This document shows, piece after piece, positions 1-8,568 of a stretch of DNA of 20,699 nt. A program made the translations under genes and the position numbers. The notes below the pieces were generated by a model. That model was not told the origin of the DNA and did not search any database. It was given only the letters and a program-made list of their open reading frames with translations. Where the stretch lies: positions 2,485,025-2,505,723 of the forward strand of contig BFEA01000026.1 in the NCBI GenBank assembly GCA_003427395.1, given 5' to 3'. Each line of letters opens with the position of its first letter. The first letter of the stretch is position 1. This stretch comes from Chara braunii (Eukaryota > Streptophyta > Charophyceae > Charales > Characeae).

Positions 1-298
1 CCTCCTGCCTACCCGTGAAGTGCATGGGAAGTCCCTATGTACTACCTCGGCCTGCCTCCTGACTGCCTCCGACTGCCTGCACTTGCAGGGCGGGCCGTCC
101 AGGATGCTGCTCTTGCCTATGCCAAACTGAGCCAGGGCCTGGCCCTGCAGCTGTCATGGGAGCAGGCCAAAAATAGCCTGTTCCTAAAACCCTGGTTTGG
201 TGCCTGAGTTTCAGGGCAGGCCGGTCTGATGAAAGACCAAAAATGGCCCTTCGTTTCAGGCTAAAAAGGCTACTGCCATTTTTAGTCTGAAACGACAC

Positions 299-403
299 AG
301 GGTCTGTAGGCCCCTGTTTTTCAGGTTTTCGAGCTGAACAGACATGGGGCCTGTAGGCCCTGGTTTTCAGGCTTTCTGCCTGAATTTCAGGCTTTCAGCC
401 TGA
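299..403. repeat. Degenerate GC-rich short repeats with internal inverted repeats
   Basis: Two imperfect copies of a unit of roughly 45 bases follow each other (about 299-345 and 346-388). Each starts with a GGYCTGTAGGCCC-like word and continues with a TTTTCAGGNTTTC-like word. A partial third copy covers about 384-403. The word CAGGC-TTTCT-GCCTG within the second copy is a small hairpin. Related CAGG and GGCC words occur back to position 120. I cannot assign it to a named family. Confidence 0.45.
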
Positions 404-798
404 GGGACGCAGGGCCTGGAAAATGGCCCTCGTGTGCAGGCGCAGCATGTAACACGATTACTGCATCAGACAGAGCCATGAACTCATGACCCATCGACCA
501 ATACTTTGCAGCTATATCATTCAACAACCGCCCTCGGTCAATTAATCCTTCTCTCGCCTTGTTACCCATTTGCACAAGACTGCTCTTATAAATTATGGCC
601 TCGTCCCACCGTCTATGCAATAACCTCATCTCCATTGACTAACCTCACTTTAGAATCATCCGTGCCAACGTTGAGACACTGCGCTCCCTGGCCTTACCAC
701 ACCAATCCTGGAGCTTGCCCACCCCATTTAACTGAAATCGTAGACTTCTCCTTATCCAAATGGAAATCCATATGCTTTCACTTCTTCATATTGCTGTC

Positions 799-879
799 AA
801 CGCCCCGCTTCCCCTCCACCGACTTCCCCCACATCCCTACTACCCCCAACCCCACCCGTATCACCCTCCATCCTACTCC

Positions 880-932
<53 letters not shown>

Positions 933-970
933 CCTCCCTACCCCACTCCCCCTGCCCCCGCCGCCTCCTT
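799..970. repeat. Strand-asymmetric C-rich tract with a 48-base poly-C core
   Basis: The plus strand is almost pure pyrimidine here, mostly C. Positions 882-929 are an unbroken run of 48 C. The flanks (CCCCAACCCCACCC-type on the left, CCTCCCCTCCCT-type on the right) look like interrupted versions of the same tract. The minus strand would be G-rich and could form G-quadruplexes; the C strand could form an i-motif. The real length may differ from the assembled one, because homopolymers of this size are hard to sequence. Confidence 0.9.
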
Positions 971-1412
971 GCCTCTACCCCTGGGCCGTAAAGTGTGGCA
1001 GGTTGCCACGAAAGACGAGAGTGGAGAGTACCATCATACTTACCAGTTCACCACCTGTTTCTTTTCTGCTCCACCTATTGATGCTGCCCACGTTCAAACC
1101 AGCAGGTTTCTTTTTTTTTTTAACTTGTTCTTTTTTCTGAGTCTTCAGGTTTAACAGTGCCAATTGCACTGTCAACTACACACTGCTGGAGCCCACAGTG
1201 GATCTGGGTCGGTTCGCACATAGAGGAACTTCTGTGGCTTGGTCTTACAGAGCATTGACGCTACTGTCCTCCCCCAAACGCAACACCCGGTCGTTATACC
1301 ACATCTAGTGCAACTTTGAGGTCAGATGCAGACGTGATGACTATTGTAATTGGGGGAAGAAGGTAGTACGCAACTGGAGGAGTTGAGAATCTTGCAGATA
1401 TTCTGATATACA

Positions 1413-1451
1413 CCACGTTGCCTGTGTGATCCCGTCGGCCAGGAGTTGGCA
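1413..1451 (+). repeat. 39-bp direct repeat, copy 1
   Basis: This segment is repeated at 1531-1569, 118 bp downstream. By eye 36 of 39 positions agree. The shared core is TGCCTGTGTGATCCCGT followed by GGCC and GGAGTTGGCA. The flanks do not match. Confidence 0.8.
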
Positions 1452-1530
1452 TGGCGTACTACGGACAACTTTAACTGGATCAGGAAAGAAACAATCACAA
1501 CTAAATCAGCTCTTACCTATTAGCCATATT

Positions 1531-1569
1531 CCACATTGCCTGTGTGATCCCGTGGGCCTGGAGTTGGCA
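1531..1569 (+). repeat. 39-bp direct repeat, copy 2
   Basis: Second copy of the repeat at 1413-1451, with three substitutions. It lies just upstream of the 42-bp tandem duplication at 1585-1668. Confidence 0.8.
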
Positions 1570-1584
1570 CCCCAAAGACAGATG

Positions 1585-1668
1585 AAGAAACCTTTACAAA
1601 GTACGCCCAATGAAGTTGAAGAAACAAAGAAACCTTTACAAAGTACGCCCAATGAAGTTGAAGAAACG
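1585..1668 (+). repeat. 42-bp tandem duplication, two near-perfect units
   Basis: The unit starting AAGAAACCTTTACAAAGTAC occurs twice head to tail with a period of 42 bases (1585-1626 and 1627-1668). The copies agree until the last two or three bases. The period is a multiple of three, so in the open frame 1426-1704 (+) it repeats a 14-residue unit beginning KKPLQSTPNEVEE. Whether that frame is ever translated is unknown. Confidence 0.85.
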
Positions 1669-2707
1669 CAAAAGAAAAGAACACTACCACATGTGCCAAA
1701 ATAAACATACAGAAGGAATACCCATAATGCATGCACTCACAGGTAACGCGTTGGGTGGATGTGTGCAATGACTGCCGTCGGAAAAAGAAGAAGACCCAAA
1801 AGATGAGCTCACCAGACACCTTTCCCAGATGCTCCAGACAACCACCAAACATCAATTGCATGGGAGCTCTATTGCATCAAGGAGGAAAAAGAAATGACCT
1901 TTCTACTAAGTACTAGCTGAGGAACTTGAGGTTGGAGAGGAGCTGCCCCCATACCTTGTCAGGTTCCACAGTGCGATGCATGATCCGAGTCATTTTCTCT
2001 AGCAGCAGCCGATTCTCCAATTCAATCTGCGACCAAGGACATCACACTCGCCAGAATAACGAAGCCGTTACAGAGTGGGTTACCCTCCGCAACCTGGATT
2101 GTCAGTAGCAACAGAACTGACTCCACGAAATCAAAGTTTGTGAGGTGTTCACATCTGACAGATTGGCAAAGTAGGAGGTGAATTGGCAAGGTGGACTAAG
2201 GAGATTGGGAAAGCGGTTGGCACATCTTGGTCACGGTTCATGATCCCTTAGCCTAAATCTGACCTGAAATACAGATCATGTTCAAGCTCAGAAAGAGAAG
2301 AATAGCATGCATTTATAGTGAACAGGACTGTGAGCTCGCGATTCATCAACCAAAACGGTTATGGCTTCGTGTCATCGCGTTCATGGTCATCCGAAGGTGG
2401 CCAGAGGACCGGAATGATAACTAAAAAACAGTCAAACATACAGAGTTTACTAGTTTAGTAAGTTTACAGATAACCAGAACTAGCCTTGGATAGAGAGATA
2501 TGTTTGACAAATACAAATACCTCAGAGCCATGGGAGAAAGAAAAGTAATGAATTCCACCTGTGCATCTTTTGAAGTTGCGCTGCAGATGAATCCATAACA
2601 GGCACAAAAGTCATACTCTGGCCAGACCATGGCTTCTTTTATTTTCTTTTTGGCCAGACCATCTGCAAGGGATTACACCTCGGCATAAGGCCCTGCAGCA
2701 GACGCGT

Positions 2708-2730
2708 GCCCGCCCTAAGTGAAGGCGGGC
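2708..2730. repeat. Hairpin GCCCGCC / GGCGGGC in LTR U3
   Basis: Perfect 7-bp arms enclose the 9-nt loop CTAAGTGAA. The same 23 bases recur at 12643-12665, although the surrounding LTR sequence has diverged strongly. Confidence 0.85.
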
Positions 2731-3028
2731 CCCCTGAATCTCAATGTGCCCTGAGTTAATCATTTTTTGCAAATCTTGGTGGGCGCCAGACAGTTGGCGC
2801 GCGCCAGTTAGTTACATCCGCTTGCTCGTGAGAATCGGAAATACGTGTGAGCCTTCCAGGCTCTTCCAGCAACGTGGCAAAGCAGGGAGCACCGCACATT
2901 TGTGCCTGGGTGGTTGGGAATGCCTAACCAACTCGGTCCCAGGCCACTGTCCGAACGGGCCTGGGCGCAGACACTTTGGCCCAACCTGAAGCTTCCAGGC
3001 AACGCGAGGCAGGCCAGGCAGCAGCCAG

Positions 3029-3060
3029 CCAGGCCACTTTGCATATAGCAAAGTGCCTGG
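3029..3060. promoter_or_regulatory. Long palindrome centred on a TATA-like motif
   Basis: The left arm CCAGGCCACTTTGC and right arm GCAAAGTGCCTGG pair over 13 bp with a single bulged C and leave ATATA in the centre. The position corresponds to the CATATA of the C-type LTR at 13015. I read it as the core promoter of the partial LTR. Transcription itself is not shown. Confidence 0.55.
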
Positions 3061-3194
3061 CCAAGGGGAAGGCATTCATGTTACGGACTCCACCAGGGCT
3101 CGATCCCTGGTCTGCGGGTTACCACCCGCCAGCTTGCTGTATTTGTTTTCTTCTTTTTGATTTACAATTTTTTTTGTTTTTTAATCTTGCTTTT
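3058..3194 (+). repeat. tRNA-like, T-tailed segment (possible SINE fragment)
   Basis: TGGCCAAGGGG at 3058-3068 fits a Pol III A-box (TRGYNNANNGG-like). GGGCTCGATCCC at 3096-3107 fits a B-box or T-arm with a 5-bp stem (CAGGG/CCCTG). A second hairpin, GCGGGT-TACC-ACCCGC, follows at 3114-3129, and then a T-rich tail to 3194. Order and spacing resemble the tRNA-derived head of a short SINE. No complete cloverleaf can be drawn, and no acceptor stem or CCA is visible, so this is not a functional tRNA gene. It could instead be chance within LTR sequence. Confidence 0.3.
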
Positions 3195-4289
3195 TAAAAG
3201 GGCCTTTACGAATCAGACCCCAAATGAATGCCCCAATAGCAAGGGGCCCTGTCGGCCAGAACTTAACTTCACGAGCAGCAAATCAAAAGACGAAGTTCCT
3301 GAGGTAAAAGTCACATCCATAATGAAGTGGTAAGTCATTTTGAAAGGTCACAACAGGTCCTGAACGAACAGGTACTGGACACAATTTTCAAGACTGAGTT
3401 AGGGTCATGTCTCCTCGATGAAAAGACGTGTGTTCGGCAATGAGTCAAAGGCTACAGTCCCAGTCCAGTCATAATCCCACGAGTCAGTCCTGATTCAGAC
3501 CAGGAGTCCAAAAGACAGGCCCAATGGCCCAAAGCAGCAGCAGACCATGGGAAAAGATACTGGGACACACACTTTGCAACAATCGGTACTGGGCAGGAGT
3601 CCCAGGCACATTTGAGGCTGAATGCAGGCCACGCCAGACCAGTCCAGCACTATAAAGGACTGGCCAGCCTCCCATTGGGACGGATGCTCACTTCGCATGA
3701 GAGTGTGGAAGTGCCGTGGCACTTGTGCGCTGGATGTGTGTGAGCTGTGCTAGGCTGAAGAGCAGCGCTATGTGGGAAGGAAGAGAGTGCTGGCTAGAGG
3801 GAAGGCAGCCATAGCTGCGCCAGCGCTAGTTAGTATATTAGTAGGGATAGTCAGTAGGAGATACCAGTGAGTAGTATTCAGAGTAGATCCTCGTGTGATA
3901 GGGAGTGTGCATGCGTGATGAGTGAGGGTAGACCAGGACTATAGACACACGAGGAAGAGAGAGAAGAAGGCAGACGAGAGAGGGGGAAGTGTGAGCTATG
4001 GTGACACTTACCTGTTGAGCGCTGTTTTTGACGTTTGGCAGCTGACGCTGATGAGCGCCAGGCTTGGAACTCATGTTGATTGAAGAAGGCTTGTAACTCT
4101 GTTCAGCGCTATACACTTCGAACTCACGATGTTCTCTCTCTAACTCTGGGTTTGATAATTGAGTTGAGCTTCCTGGTTCTCATTCACCTTCTATTGGGTT
4201 TTGTGTGAGACTTCGCAATCTGTGAAATCAGTGCATATGCATGTGATGTGTTGCACTCCAGCAAGTGATGAACAGTCGGGATCCTTGCA
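3195..4289 (+). repeat. 5' LTR of element A
   Basis: Positions 3195-3843 match 20077-20699 (window end). By eye there are about 18 substitutions, mostly transitions, one 2-nt insertion, and a 28-nt block (3442-3469) missing from the right copy. The LTR is placed to end at TGCA (4289), four bases before the PBS, giving about 1.1 kb. A TATA box at 3651 divides U3 (about 450 nt) from R-U5. The 5' edge does not show a clean TG. Both copies share TAAAAGGGCCTTTACG, so the start may lie a few bases inside. Two words downstream of the TATA box (GCTAGGCTGA, GCCATAGC) also occur in the C-type LTR, which suggests related families. Confidence 0.85.
3639..3663 (+). promoter_or_regulatory. LTR A core promoter: TATA box inside an inverted repeat
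   Basis: CTATAAAGG (TATAAA at 3651-3656) lies about 460 bases into the LTR, the usual place for the U3 promoter of a Gypsy element. It is enclosed by perfect 7-bp arms, CCAGTCC (3639-3645) and GGACTGG (3657-3663). The start site is expected about 25-35 nt downstream. Confidence 0.65.
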
Positions 4290-4293
4290 AATT

Positions 4294-4305
4294 TGGTGTC
4301 GGAGC
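4294..4305 (+). other. Primer-binding site of element A
   Basis: TGGTGTCGGAGC directly follows the LTR end (TGCA plus four bases). It resembles the plant initiator-Met tRNA PBS (TGGTATCAGAGC) with two substitutions. The C-type LTR is followed by TGGTATCGGAGC at the equivalent place. Confidence 0.75.
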
Positions 4306-5315
4306 AGAACTTGTTACTCTCACTGGACGCGCTGGCATGATCAAGGCCGGCGAGAAGGATAAGCTGGCTTGAGTACAGCTGGCGAGAGTTGAGGCGAAGA
4401 GGTGTTGGATTGGGATAGAGGGGGAAGTTTGCCGAAGAAGAAGGGGCTAGTGAGGAGAAGACTTACCTGCGATTGGAGCGATTGGAGCGAACGTGGAGTC
4501 TTCATCAACGGCTACAAAGAAGAGAAGAACCTCCTGCCCCACTTACCTCCATTGATTGCAAATGTGTGTGTTGTGTATCTCTTCCCCCTCCTTTCGGGTG
4601 GTCGCTGCTGCTGTCTGGACGAAACCTGTGCCCTGGTCTGAACTGACAGATAGGACTAGAGAGTCAATATCTGGTCTTCGTGATTAACCATCTGATCTGT
4701 CAAGTGGTAGGGAAGATAGGATTAGGCTGGGAACTGTGTATTGTCACGACAAGTTGCAAGTGATTGAGAACAGAGAATACCGTGATAAATTGGATTTGTC
4801 TCTAAAGTAAGTTTGAGTGCTCCCAGCTACCTACTCTATCGAAAGTGACTAGTCAGACCATTAAAGGCATAAATCAGCTAAGTAACTCAACAGGCAGCAA
4901 ACAAAAAAACAAAGAAAAAAGAGAAGAGTTCCTACTTTGTATATTGATTAGGAAAACATTATATATTGTCAAATAGAACTGCCCGGTAAACCGTAGGCAG
5001 AGAGGGAGAAGAGGACAACAAACGAGGGGCTGTGACAAACTGTTTCGTCGGAGTTTCTTCTGCATTATCAAATTTCGTTGTTCTGAAGCAGCGGCATCCA
5101 GATTTTGGAAAAATAAAATAAAATTACAGATCCCATCCAATCAAGTGAACTGGGATCTGGGGTATCTACTTGGTGGGCCAGCGGAGGTCATTCCTGTGCT
5201 GACACCCACCATGGACGATTACCCCATGCAGGGATTGCTGGCCCTATCAGTGTTGCTGGGGCCCCTTTTCAGAATCTTCTTTCCCCTGGGCTTTCGGAGG
5301 ATATGCACCTCCCGT
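4306..5315 (+). other. Untranslated leader of element A
   Basis: About 1 kb lies between the PBS and the preferred Gag start. A CGCTGGC word just after the PBS recurs after the PBS at 13617. Two perfect ACTTACCT octamers are present (4461, 4541). The frame upstream of Gag is open from 5145 and would encode a hydrophobic stretch, but family comparison places the start at 5316-5324. I see nothing else here. Confidence 0.5.
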
Positions 5316-6974
5316 ATGATGATGAGATCAGGCAATGTGAAGCCAGGGCCCTCGGCTGCAGAGCAGGCTGAAGTAGAACGCCGCCAGGCCGAGAAAAAGA
5401 AAGAGAAAGAAGATAGGAAGCAACAGAAAGAAGAAGAGCTGAGAAAGAAAACTCAGCTAGAAGAAGAAAGAATTAAAAAGGAGTTGAAAGAAAAGTTAGA
5501 AAAAGAATTGCAGGACGAACTAAAGACTATAGAAGAAGAAGATGAACCTGCAGATGATACAGACAGACTCATCAGACATCAAACTGAAAGGGGCGAAAGC
5601 AGTCAGTCTGGTGGGTTGAATATACAGGTCAGTCCCTTAAACTGGTATGACCACTATAGTTATTCCAGTGACAGGATTGAAGAGACAGAGGAAGAAAGGG
5701 ACACGTTTGTCGCAAAATTGGCATCCATTAAAGATAAAAGGGAAAGGGAACTTTTGCTGGAAGAAAAACGAGCAGAACTGCACACTAAAATGTTAACAGC
5801 AAAACGACAAGAGCTCAAATAGAGGAAAAGACTGCATCCAGAGGGTGAAAGGTTGCAAAGGGAATTGCAGGCGCAGAAGGAAAAACAAACAGCAACCGAA
5901 GAACAACTTGCCCTCTTAACAGCAACTGTTCTCCATACAAAACAAGAGTTGGCGGCAATGAATAAGACCTTGCAGAAAGTTGAAGCTCACCAGTATGAGT
6001 TTGAGGGAGTCTGGAATACCTTTCTGCAGAGATCTGCAGCAGAAGTAGATCAACATGTGCAAGCATATATTGTAAAATTAGACGAGCAGATCAGCAAAAC
6101 TCTAACACCCGCCGTGATTGAGAAATTGGTAAGTAGTGGTGGAGGAGATGGAGGAGATGGAGACGGAGATAAGAAGAAAAGGGAGTGTTGCAAGAAGACG
6201 CAGGGAAAGTTACGAAAATAAAAGTAAAGGTGCCGTGCACATACACCGGCAAAAAGGAAGAAAGTGTTTTGCATTGGATTGCAGCGGTTGAGTCATATGT
6301 ATATGGGCAGCGTATTCCGTATTGGGACAGGGTTCTCATGGCCAGTTCGTGGCCGGAGATGCAACGAGCTTTGCAATTTCCCTACAGAAGGAAGTTAATT
6401 GTCAGTCTATGGTAGAGTATTCCCAACAGACTCGTATTTAAGATTTCTTTAAAGCAGTTCGGGAACGGTTTGAAGATAAAAATTTGGCCCGAAGAATCGC
6501 TGATAGAAAATGGAAAACGGTATCTGCACTTAAATCTACCATGGATGAACTTTTGCAATGCGCTGAACATGGACTTACCTCGACGCAGATTCTTAATAAC
6601 TTTGCTAGAGCACTACCCGATCCTCTCCGCACTCAATTATATCCCTGTACCAAAGAAGAGGGGATGACTTACGAGAAGTTCAGCAAGATCGCATTAGATC
6701 GTGCTGGTTTCTTGGTCGAAGCCAATTACTATCATTATTGGAAAGATCTGCAAGCGGGAAAAAAGTGGCAGAACCGCACCATTTCAGGAAGTGTTTATGG
6801 GAAAGACGACCTTCTTCTGACCTTTGAAGAAGGAGGTGTCGAGACTCTCTCCTACGACTAAATAGATTATGGTCTAGAGGGAGAACCCAACGGCACGGTA
6901 ATTCAGGATAGGGACTACACGGCCGTTGCAGCCCGCGGGGGAGGGCGACAAGGTAGAGGCCGTGGCAGAGGAAG
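5316..6974 (+). pseudogene. gag: Broken Gag of element A (lineage 1)
   Basis: Gag would form the particle that encloses the element RNA. The protein opens at a Met cluster followed by RSGN, matching the MVTTR-type start of Gag B. Next come about 90 residues of Lys/Glu-rich coiled coil, a second helical stretch, a GGDGGDGDGD linker, then capsid-like sequence with VRERF and ALKSTMDELLQC (close to Gag B) and ALPDPLRTQL. A Gly-Arg stretch (RGGGRQGRGRGRG) stands where the nucleocapsid begins. Damage: TAG at 5820, frame loss near 6200, TAG at 6413, TAA at 6439 and TAA at 6859, with at least two frameshifts. The zinc knuckle and all downstream pol are missing, because the sequence changes at 6974-6978 into inverted element B. 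The open frame upstream to 5145 is taken as leader. Confidence 0.8.
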
Positions 6975-6977
6975 CCT

Positions 6978-8040
6978 TACTGACTAGCGTCTATAGTGAC
7001 GACCAATGGCAATGACGGATCGACGACTTTGAGGACTGGATACTCTATCAAGGCCTTCTTCAATTTCTTGAGGTCCGATGTGCAATCTTGATTTCATTGT
7101 CAAATAGCTTCTTTCTTTTGTAGTCTACGCAAGGGAGCGGCTATAGTGAAAAAGTTCCTGACGAACTTTCTATAGTATTTAGCCAATCCTAGGAACGATC
7201 GCGACTCTGTCAAGGTGGGAGGAGTTGACCAATCTCGAATGGATGCTATCTTGTTGTCCTCAGTCCGAATACCGTCTCCATCCAATACATGACCTAAGTA
7301 AAGGACTTCGGTCTTGACCCATTCGCACTTCTTTGCGTTGATCTTGAAGTTAGCTTCCGTTAGTTTCTCCAAGATCCGCTTGAGATGGCCCTCATGTTCC
7401 TCAAGGGTCGTGCTGAAAACTGAAGTGTTATCTAAGTAGACTACTACAAATCTGTCTAACCACGACCTAAACAAGTCACTCATACAACACTGAAAAATGG
7501 CCGATAAGTTAGTAAGTCCAAAGGGCATCACTATGAACTCGTAATGCCCACCTTGTCCTGGACGTCGTCTTGTGCTGGTACTCAGGGTGCACTTCTATCT
7601 AATGATAACCTGACTTCAAATCGATCTTTGAGAAGTTTGCAACCCTGGGCCCGGTCTAAGAGAACATCTATCATGGGAAGTGGCTCTACATTCTCTTATG
7701 GTGATGGCGTTCAGACCCCTGTAGTCTATGCACATACGTAACTCTCCCTCTTTCTTTGAGACAAATAGAACGAGTGCGCTGAAAGGAGATGAACTGGGCC
7801 TAATCCATCCCTTCTCTAGAAGTTCATCTACGTGCTTACAAAGCTCTTCTAGCTCTTTGGAAGACATCTTGTAGACTGCCCCTTTAGGCGTTCTGCTGCC
7901 AGGTTCTATCTCGATGCGGTGTTGGATAGGCCTTGGCACTACTCCTGAGGGTACCTCAGGTAAGTCCCTATACTCCTCCAACAAACTAGCAATAGTGGGA
8001 TGGATCTTCTCTTCTTCCTTTGGCTTGTCAAAAACTAGTC
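6978..8040 (-). pseudogene. pol: Reverse transcriptase and N-terminal RNase H remnant of element B
   Basis: Minus-strand frames give the RT fingers (KELEELCKHVDELLEKGWI, PSSSPFSALVLFV, CIDYRGLNAI), a broken palm, then MMPFGLTN, YLDN, CEWVK, YLGHV and SFLGLAKYYRKF. The catalytic box reads YLDN instead of YLDD: the second metal-binding Asp is Asn (codon at 7427-7429). The segment between the CIDYR and PFGLTN motifs is shifted through at least two frames (about 7540-7720) and has an internal stop. RNase H begins in a further frame (YPVLKVVDPSLP, then TIDASQ) and is cut off at 6978. RT would copy the element RNA into DNA. This copy cannot. Confidence 0.9.
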
Positions 8041-8044
8041 TGAT

Positions 8045-8568
8045 TTAAGTTACTAACACCCACTCTTCGAGCTGCTCCTTCCTCATGAGTCTAGCGAAGG
8101 CAGGAGCGCTGAGGCAGCAATGTGCGAGGGGGTTGTCTACCCCGGACTCATGGTACAGGCGGACTTGCTTAACTTCGCCTAGCGGACTAGGGAGCCTGCA
8201 CTCGTGCTGTCTAAGGTGCAAAGTGGCTCCTGCTACCTCTCCTCGATCTGTACCCAAAACTATATCGAACGGGAGATTCTCTTCTACGAGAAGAGTCAAG
8301 GAATGAAGGTTCTCTGCTTTTCCTTCCTTCTCTAGGCGGAAGTATGCCTGGACGCCTTCAACGTATTCCTCGACTCGCATCCTACTGTTGTCTGAGAGGA
8401 TGCACTCAGCTCTCTCAATCGTTGGACTTTTAAGTTGAGCTTCAACTTTTTCAGCGCTTTGTGACTAATATAACTCCTAGCAGCCCCACTATCTATGAGG
8501 GCCTCTATTTTGGATCTAAATATCTCTACGTCTGCGAGGATTAGTTGTCCTTTCCCATCCTTCTTCAT
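8045..8568 (-). pseudogene. pol: Aspartic protease region of element B
   Basis: The minus-strand sequence contains GQLILADVEI and the active-site box LIDSGAARSYIS (Asp-Ser-Gly), then continues in a shifted frame as YVEGVQAYFRLE, SLTLLVEENLPFDIVLG, and HESG with SAPAFARLM. The same order appears in the pol at 16480, so the assignment to a retropepsin plus linker to RT is secure. The frame changes between about 8400 and 8350 (two overlapping open frames, 8568-8332 and 8380-8045). A stop at 8047-8045 separates it from the RT frame. The protease would cleave the Gag-Pol precursor. Confidence 0.85.

Larger units (their letters stand above)
1..2663. other. Unassigned, gene-poor DNA with local repeats
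   Basis: No coding region with family character was found here. The open frames are short, and the longest (506-991 +) is a proline-rich artefact of a C-rich tract. The first 450 bases are rich in GGCC/CAGG words like those in the LTR U3 regions further right, so this may be old LTR debris. An open frame at 1426-1704 (+) carries an in-frame 14-residue duplication but resembles nothing I recognise. From about 1900 to 2640 I see no repeat, RNA gene or coding signal. Two copies of the word GGCCAGACCAT, 30 bp apart, lie just before the LTR-like region at 2664. Confidence 0.5.
2664..3194 (+). repeat. Partial LTR related to the LTR at 12598 (C-type), truncated by element A
   Basis: This stretch aligns collinearly with the start of the LTR at 12598-13613. 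Both begin with TGC; next comes a shared TAAGGCC word, then the identical hairpin GCCCGCC-9 nt-GGCGGGC, then GTGCCCT, ACAGTTG and GCCAGTTRGTT words, and finally a CATATA TATA-like motif. It therefore looks like U3 plus the beginning of R of a diverged LTR in plus orientation. No PBS follows. The sequence is replaced by the A-type LTR at 3195, so it was probably interrupted by that insertion. The last 140 bases do not resemble the other LTR and may be a separate small insert (see 3058-3194). Confidence 0.6.

Noticed and set aside
506-1140. Proline-rich plus-strand open frames over the C tract
   Set aside because: Their length comes from the poly-C run, which has no stops in any frame. The flanking residues have no family character.
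2708-2730. Rho-independent terminator
   Set aside because: The hairpin has no T run after it and sits in a eukaryotic LTR.
3058-3130. Functional tRNA gene
   Set aside because: A-box- and B-box-like words exist, but no acceptor stem, anticodon arm or full cloverleaf can be formed.
6222-6480. Intron in gag A explaining the frame change
   Set aside because: No convincing donor-acceptor pair. Similarity to Gag continues across the frame changes, so indels and stops explain the break better.
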